This document shows positions 58,686-64,000 of a stretch of DNA of 64,000 bases, one piece after another. This DNA comes from Mesocentrotus franciscanus. Lineage: Eukaryota; Echinodermata; Echinoidea; Camarodonta; Strongylocentrotidae. Each line of letters begins with the position of its first letter. The first letter of the stretch is position 1. The stretch covers positions 36,284,088 through 36,348,087 of the forward strand of contig CP137668.1 of assembly GCA_037976565.1 (NCBI GenBank), in the 5' to 3' direction. The notes beneath the pieces were generated by a model. It ran no database searches. It had not been told where the DNA came from and saw only the letters and a program-made list of their open reading frames with translations. Position numbers and translations under genes: made by a program.

Positions 58686-58834
58686 TGGAATCGACCGGTG
58701 CTAGCCGGCTGGACGGGAGTGTCATGGCGGCGTATCGTACGCATCCAAAATTCGGGGATATCGATCCCGTTGTCTCTGTTGAAATTATTGGGATTGAGAC
58801 GGATATTGATAGCTTCTTTTACCCTCCGTGTATA

Positions 58835-59335
58835 CTAATGCCGTTCCTGGGAAAGGCACTGAACCCCGTCCCAGTCTGGTTGATGCTGGTTATCCCAAGC
58901 ATGTTCGGCTACGGCTGAGTTGTCAGTTCGGCGGAGCCTGACGTCCCTCTTGTGCTCAGTGATTCTTTCTTTTATCGGACGGGCAGTTTCACCGATATAG
59001 GATCTATCACATCCTTTGCAAGGGATGTTGTACACAATGCCGTCTCGTCTATGTGGAGGAATTGGATCCTTGGGGCGTGTAAGTTGTTGACGTAGGGTGG
59101 TATCTGATCTGAAAACCGTTCGAATGCCATGGCTCTCTAGGCGGCGCTTGAGTTGTTGGGAGACACCATCAATGTACGGCAAGACTGTAAATGTCTTGTA
59201 TACCTTCTGATCCCTGGGTTCCGACGATCTCTTCTTGGTATTGTGTACAAAACGGCGTGGGTAACCGTTGAGACTCAGGGCACTGTGAACACGGGTTCGT
59301 TCTTTGCATGGCTGTTGTGGACTGTCACTATGCAT
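58835..59335 (-). pseudogene. Penelope-like element: C-terminal part with GIY-YIG endonuclease
   Basis: Reads SLNGYPRRFVHNT, then FTVLPYIDGVSQQLKRRLES, then DGIVYNIPCKGCDRSYIGET followed by ARPIKERITEHKRD. GIVY and SYIGE are the GIY-YIG catalytic core, with the C-x-x-C pair and the conserved R and H downstream. The frame is offset from the upstream reverse-transcriptase frame, with the shift near 59320-59330. The role would be target cleavage for insertion. Confidence 0.85.
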
Positions 59336-60009
59336 GAAGCTCTGTCAAATAGACATTTCACTAGACCTCTCTTCACCGATATGGGATGGTGAGAGTCAAA
59401 CGCTATGTACTGGTCTGTGTGGGTAGGCTTCCTATAGACTGAGGTGGAGAGCCTATGGTTGTCGTGTCTATGAACTAAAGTGTCTAAGAATGCTATCTTC
59501 CCTTCACATTCTATCTCTGATGTGAACTGGATGGTTGGTTCGAGGCTGTTCATGTGTTTAAGCAGATTATCTGTTTCAGAGATGGGAACTATGATGAAGG
59601 TGTCATCTACGTATCTCTTCCAAACACGAGGCATGCAAGAGAGGGGACATGTGTCCAACGCTTCTTCTTCGAAACTCTCCATGTATAGGTTGGCCACGAC
59701 AGCCGAGACCGGACTGCCCATGGCTGCCCCTTCTGTCTGTTCATAATATGAACCTTTATACAGAAAATATGTGGATCGAAGGACAAACTCGAGGAGTTGA
59801 GTGAGTTGTTCCGGTGAGAGTGCGGTACGGGTGGACAAATTGCTGTCTGATTGTAAGCGTTGCAATGTAGCATTGCATGCGCCCTCAATCGGTACATTGG
59901 TGAAGAGTGAAACTACGTCAAACGAGACCATGCGTTCTTGTGTACCGATGGTTTGCTCTGCTATGAACTCTGCAAAACCACTCGAATTGGGAATCGTATA
60001 TTCAGTCAA
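59275..60009 (-). pseudogene. Penelope-like element: reverse transcriptase core
   Basis: Reads MVSFDVVSLFTNVPIEGACN (motif A with catalytic Asp), then GAAMGSPVSAVVANLYMESF, then the catalytic RYVDDTFIIV, then KIAFLDTLV and VYRKPTHTDQY. These are reverse-transcriptase motifs in the Penelope-like form. It is offset by one base from the upstream frame near 60010 and ends early at 59275 because of the second frameshift. Confidence 0.88.
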
Positions 60010-60983
60010 ACCGGTAGCGGAGAAAGAATCTCTGCTAGGTACTTAGAGAGGTTATAGGCAAAGGAGCCTATGCATGACACTATAGGTCGTAATGGTACTG
60101 TGGGTTTGTGTATCTTGGGTAACCCGTATATTCTAGGAGGTTGCTTCTGTGTGGGTTTCAGCCTACGATAGGTCGGTTCATCCACCGCATTGTCTTTCTT
60201 TAGGTTCAGCAAGGTGCTGGAAAGCTTGCGAGCCAAGCGATCTGTGGGATCCTTCTTTAATACACGATACGGACCAGACTCCAATAAGTCGGTCAATTTC
60301 TCATGGTACATTGTGGTGTCTAGAATGATTGTGGCACGGCCTTTGTCGGCTGGAAGAATAGTAATACTATCATCAGCCTTTAAACTTTTGAGAGCGGTGT
60401 GCATTTCTTTTGAAATGTTGTGTTTAGGGGGGCGTGCTTTTTGTAGGATATTGTCTACATCTCTGCGGGCAGCGTCGGCCGACTCCGCATCAAGACTCTT
60501 GACCGCTGTCTCAACTTTCGCAATTATTTCGGTAGCTGGAATCCGTCTAGGGGAGACGGCAAAGCCGAGGCCTTTCTTAAGAATCTCTTCTTCCGAAGAA
60601 GTGATCGCTCTAGAAGATAGGTTAATAACCCACTTCTCCTCATTCCCTAATGAGGTCACCGTCCTGCTCGACTTTGGCTGTGTGAGTTTATCAAATTTCG
60701 TTTGTTGTCTCATCTTACATTTCATGAAGACATCTCGGTAGATGTCTTCATTAACCTTCAATATCTCATCGCTATGCTGGGGGACTAATTTCGATATGAC
60801 TTCAGCCTTCAAAGTTTCATATTCGGTCTTGGCCGAGCCAAGAGTGCGTCTGGTTAGGAAAATCCGTTCTTTTAGGAAACGACGGGATGCCGTTTCAGCT
60901 GCCTTCTTTGCCCCCATGGTGCGTATCGGGGGTTTAATCCGTAGGTCATGTGTGTGTATTGGGTTTTTACAGACGTGTATCAA
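60006..60983 (-). pseudogene. Penelope-like element: N-terminal part and start of reverse transcriptase
   Basis: Reads a basic N-terminal stretch, then ADKGRATIILDTTMYHEKL, then PPRIYGLPKIHKPTVPLRPI, the fingers region of a Penelope-like reverse transcriptase. The open frame begins with about 22 residues that fall in the SINE-like flank. The ATG at CGCACCATGGGGGC (MGAKKAAET), in better context, is the more likely original start. Confidence 0.82.
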
Positions 60984-60989
60984 TCAGAT

Positions 60990-61135
60990 ATGATTATTTA
61001 CGTCTGGGGACCGACCTTTAACGTCACCATCCGAAAGACGTGACTCAGTTTCGAACCTGCGTCCTCGGCTGAATCAGTTTGTAACTTCCACTGTTAGCTG
61101 GATTACAGGCGCACGCCACAACGCCTAGTTGTGGA
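60990..61135 (-). mobile_element. SINE with 7SL/Alu-like pol III head
   Basis: On the minus strand the head reads GTGGCGTGCGCCTGTAATCC then AGCTAAC. This is strikingly like the 7SL/Alu start, with A-box-like TGGCGTGCGCC at 61118-61108 and B box GGTTCGAAAC at 61057-61048. The body continues GTCTTTCGGATGGTGACGTT then AAAGGTCGGTCCCC, a block that looks like a conserved SINE central domain. It runs into the 5' end of the Penelope-like element, so the border is approximate. Confidence 0.6.
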
Positions 61136-61479
61136 CCACGGATGCTTTAATGCAACGAACCAAAAAGGTTAAGTGGTTGGTGAACCGGGCCACCTTCTTG
61201 CATTAAAATAGTTGAAATATTTCTGGTCACGTGACGAGCTCTCAACCAATCAAAAACCAATAAATTTTTGATGCAGGATATAACATAAAATGAGTAGGAC
61301 CAGCAGTCTATTCAATTTTTAAAACCTGTGCATTACATTATCCTCTTGCGAATTTACAAGAATCATGCAAAATTTTCAAAATAATACATAATGCTTGGAT
61401 GTTTATGTTTAAGTATACTCCTCTATATCATAGTAAATATGTAATGTAATCATCCTTCAAAAATCAATTTGTATATATT

Positions 61480-61585
61480 TTGTTATTACAATGTAAAGTG
61501 ACCCTTTCAGCATGTGATGCTGGTTACTCTTGAAAACCAATGAATGAATAAATGAAATAAATAAATAAATAAATAAATAAGAGGA
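61480..61585 (+). mobile_element. Retroelement 3' tail ending in (AAAT)n
   Basis: Ends GAATGAATAAATGAAATAAA and continues as AAAT repeats, stopping about 10 bp before the donor of the 61596-61689 exon. The preceding block is CATGTGATGCTGGTTACTCT. Confidence 0.5.
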
Positions 61586-61595
61586 GAAAGTTTAC

Positions 61596-61689
61596 CTGGG
61601 TATAGTGTGAAGACGATTGGCTTCCTCCACTTCACCACTCCATCTTCTTTCACTGGCCATGATAGACTCCAATTCTTCACTCCACTGAA
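61596..61689 (-). CDS. JmjC/cupin-type dioxygenase, penultimate exon
   Basis: Bounded by the acceptor TTGATTTCAG and the donor ACCCAG followed by GTAAAC. It enters in phase 0 and leaves in phase 1. It reads FSGVKNWSLSWPV, then VVKWRKPIVFTLYP. Joined to the upstream exon it gives MTAQFSGVKNWSLSWP, the Q-x-x-G-x-K-x-W block of JmjC domains. Confidence 0.82.
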
Positions 61690-61699
61690 CTGAAATCAA

Positions 61700-62875
61700 A
61701 ACAGGCAGATTGAAATATATAAGCTTTCCTTGAACACTTTCTTCTGTTTTAAAGATTGCAAATGTTTTATATCTATTGAATGTATCACCATGTTTAGGTA
61801 GTTGATAAGTCAGTTGTGTATTTTATCTTTTGTTCAAATGATTTCTCCAAAATACACGTACTGAAATGTCTTCATCACAATGTCTAAGTCGCACCTTTCC
61901 GATACAAAAGAAAATGATACTTTAGAAGATATTGTCAGCTGATTATTGTATTCTAGCAGCAATATCCAGCCAAGGCATATTTTCCAAACCAACAAATTTT
62001 TTGGAATGAATTTCACAATCACATTATATGACATCTTTCTGATACAAAAGAAAATGATGCTTCAGAAGTTATTGCCAGCTAACTGTTGTATTCTGGCAGC
62101 AATATCCAGCCAAGGCACATTTTCCAAACCAAACCAAATTTGTGAATGAATTTCACAATCACAGTATATGAAATAGATGATGAACAAGAGGCCCCCGTGG
62201 GGTGGGGGGGGGGGCACTATTTACATTATGTCACTTCCGAGCACTCATCATCACGGTACTACATGAATCCACTGAAGGTTGAAATATTTCCTTCTTAAAA
62301 TGCTATCATGCCGCCAGTCATCAGAATCTGTGCATGATGTCGTTTACCCACTATTTGAGATACCATTTTATAAACTCACGGTATAAATTAAGAACCATTA
62401 CAAAAACATAAAGGGCGGTACTCATAAAATTGCACTAACCTAAAGTAAGGTTTAAATGATACAAGTGAGGATGTTAGTCCAATAGTTTACGGAGCACCAT
62501 CTATCAACTTCTTCATGACATTACAAACAGTAACATCATGTTACTAAATGAAGAAACAAAATTAGGTCATATTAAAATAACTTGTTGATATTCATCTCAA
62601 GACTTTGTTAAAGAGATTAAAGTGATTTGCATGGAACAATGAATGAAACTGACATATGGTGCTCCGTAAATCGGTGGACCATATGAAACATTGTTGAGTT
62701 CACCTTTTTAATATAGGTATACTATTTGCTTTTACTCAATAAGCCTGGAAAGTCAAGAAAACCAAGACATGCTGGAACCCCATACAATCTATATACTGTA
62801 AAGCCTGAAAAGGCCTTAAACATGGTTCTTGTTTGACTATTTACATTCATCAGTGTATTATTTTACATGCTTAGT
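61700..62875. other. Intron of the JmjC gene, first part
   Basis: AT-rich. It holds a tandem duplication of about 115 bp: 61915-62030 and 62040-62155 share TTGTCAGCT/TTGCCAGCTAA, AGCAATATCCAGCCAAGGCA and ATTTTCCAAACCAA. It also has a poly-G run near 62198. Confidence 0.6.
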
Positions 62876-62879
62876 TTTC

Positions 62880-63070
62880 TTGTTGTTGTTGTTTTTTATT
62901 ACATGACCGCTACTTTGTCACTTTGCACATGATTCATATTCTATGATTGCTTGTTATAAGTGTATTTGTTCATTCATTTGTTTCCCTTTATTTTATTGGC
63001 GTAGACCTTTTAAAAAAACAGCTATTAGCTGACATGGGCAATCCAGCTCATTAGTGGGGAATAAATTGAT
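62880..63070 (+). mobile_element. Retroelement 3' tail
   Basis: Body CAGCTATTAGCTGACATGGG then CAATCCAGCTCATTAGTGGG, with a terminal GAATAAATTGATCAAATCAAATTGAA. Resembles a LINE 3' end with a short hairpin (CAGCTATTAGCTG). Confidence 0.45.
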
Positions 63071-63164
63071 CAAATCAAATTGAAAGCTGAGAGGTGACAG
63101 AGCCTGAATTGAGGGAAAAACCTGAAAACTGTCATTCCCGATGATTACCGGCCCTTATCTTTAC

Positions 63165-63314
63165 CTGTGCTGTCATGAGCGTATCACACGTCTCATCCAG
63201 ATGAGGAGATACACCCGTCCCTGGAACCCCTATGAACCCTGTCATAGGTGTATCGTCGGGCAAGGCATTGCTTGGAAGAAAACTAGGCAGTGGAGACATC
63301 TTTTTCATCCAGTC
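63165..63314 (-). CDS. JmjC/cupin-type dioxygenase, exon with the first two metal ligands
   Basis: Bounded by the acceptor TCCTGATCAG and the donor GCACAG followed by GTAAAG, phase 0 at both ends, 50 codons. It reads DWMKKMSPLPSFLPSN, then MTGFIGVPGTGVSPHLDETC, then DTLMTAQ. The GVPGTGVSPHLDE segment matches the core JmjC pattern G-x-x-G-x-x-x-x-x-H-x-D, so H and D are the expected first two Fe(II) ligands. Upstream exons, including the start codon, lie beyond the right edge or were not recognised. The specific subfamily is not assigned. Confidence 0.82.
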
Positions 63315-64000
63315 CTGATCAGGAGACAAACAGATTTATATCAGTTAGGAAAGTTATTAGAGATGTATAGAGAAATGGAAGTGGAAGTGGGAGTGGATGC
63401 GTAAGGTGTGTAGTTTGAAACCAAATTAATGTTTAACCGTTTCTCGATCAGGCATTAAAGGGTACCACTAACAACAAAAAATATTTGCTCTTCATGTAAG
63501 AAGTTCAATGTGGCTATACTTAAATAAAAATATGAGCTTCAAAAATGTATTCTACAAAGAGATATTGCAAATTCAAATACATTCTCAGCAAACATGAAAG
63601 CGACTTGTGAGTAGACTAGTCAACACACCCGTACACACTTACATGCACGGAAACCCAAGTCTAAATTGGATTTCATGCACAGGGTTTTCTGTAATCCTTT
63701 ATTTTCTTTAAACTCCTTAACTGTTTAAACTAAAGAATACCAGGTTAACTCGTGTGAGGTTAATTGTTTACATTCTACCCCTGTCTAAATTATGTTTAAG
63801 GGATTGGTAGATTGCTCACCTACACACACGGAAGGAAAAAATCAAGAGTTTCAATGACGCTGCAATTGGGCCATAAAGTTTGACATAAATGACTTCAGAA
63901 CTTTAACCTTTTTTAAATTCAATTTTAGTCAGATCACCCTTCTTCCTTTCATTCTCCCTCAAATCTTTCCTCTCCATATGATCACCACCCTTGAAAATCC
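63315..64000. other. Intron or upstream part of the JmjC gene
   Basis: AT-rich, with no further JmjC exon recognised before the window ends. Confidence 0.35.

Larger units (their letters stand above)
58310..60985 (-). mobile_element. Penelope-like retroelement, degenerate
   Basis: The minus strand encodes, in order, an N-terminal region, a reverse transcriptase and a GIY-YIG endonuclease, the domain order that defines Penelope-like elements. Two single-base frameshifts split it into three frames, so it is not autonomous as written. It lies inside the last intron of the JmjC gene, on the same strand. The 3' non-coding part carries a 68-bp tandem repeat and a hammerhead-like core, both known from this class. 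Confidence 0.88.
57695..61595 (-). other. Intron of the JmjC gene, filled by mobile DNA
   Basis: A 3.9-kb intron between the last two JmjC exons. Most of it is a foldback element (57880-58080), a Penelope-like element (58310-60985), a SINE (60990-61135) and a retroelement tail (61480-61585). Confidence 0.75.

Overview
This window is animal genomic DNA. It is AT-rich and dense with microsatellites, MITEs, SINEs and dead retrotransposons, and its genes have short exons with GT/AG junctions. Ependymin-related genes, C-type-lectin/mucin/PAN modular proteins, a Penelope-like element and the repeat style suggest a marine invertebrate deuterostome, most likely an echinoderm such as a sea urchin. The species is an inference; no marker gene fixes it. 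I see no rRNA, no functional tRNA gene, no CRISPR array and no bacterial-type operon.

Left part (1-16 kb, minus strand): two related lectin genes. The first shows a C-type lectin exon (1132-1509) and a Thr/Ser-rich mucin-like exon (219-407), and runs off the left edge. The second shows two C-type lectin exons (14996-15369, which carries a one-base frameshift, and 13791-14162), a mucin-like exon (12865-13392) and a last exon encoding a PAN/Apple-like domain with a stop codon (12186-12430). Internal exons are symmetric (phase 1-1), which suits exon shuffling. LINE reverse-transcriptase remnants, a long foldback repeat and self-complementary short-repeat arrays lie between the genes.

Middle part (16-27 kb): no gene recognised; dead LINE ends, interspersed repeats and a hAT-type MITE with an 8-bp target duplication.

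Centre (27-50 kb, plus strand): ependymin-related genes of three coding exons each. Gene A (27115-31085) has a 750-bp GATTRT hexanucleotide array in intron 1 and an apparent frameshift in its last exon. Gene B (35483-38912) has a frameshift in exon 1 and a hAT-type MITE inserted in its last exon. A third copy (45836-49259) lies in a block of about 9.87 kb that is almost identical to the block holding gene B. The two blocks abut a 500-N gap so that the left block ends and the right block begins exactly at the gap. The simplest reading is two overlapping contig ends that were not merged, so gene C is probably gene B counted twice.

Right part (55-64 kb, minus strand): the last three exons of a JmjC/cupin-type dioxygenase gene (63165-63314, 61596-61689, 57507-57694). 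Its final intron holds a degenerate Penelope-like retroelement (reverse transcriptase plus GIY-YIG endonuclease) with a 68-bp tandem repeat and a hammerhead-ribozyme-like core in its 3' region. A SINE with a 7SL/Alu-like pol III head lies at its 5' end. All splice sites were assigned by eye and no transcript data were available.
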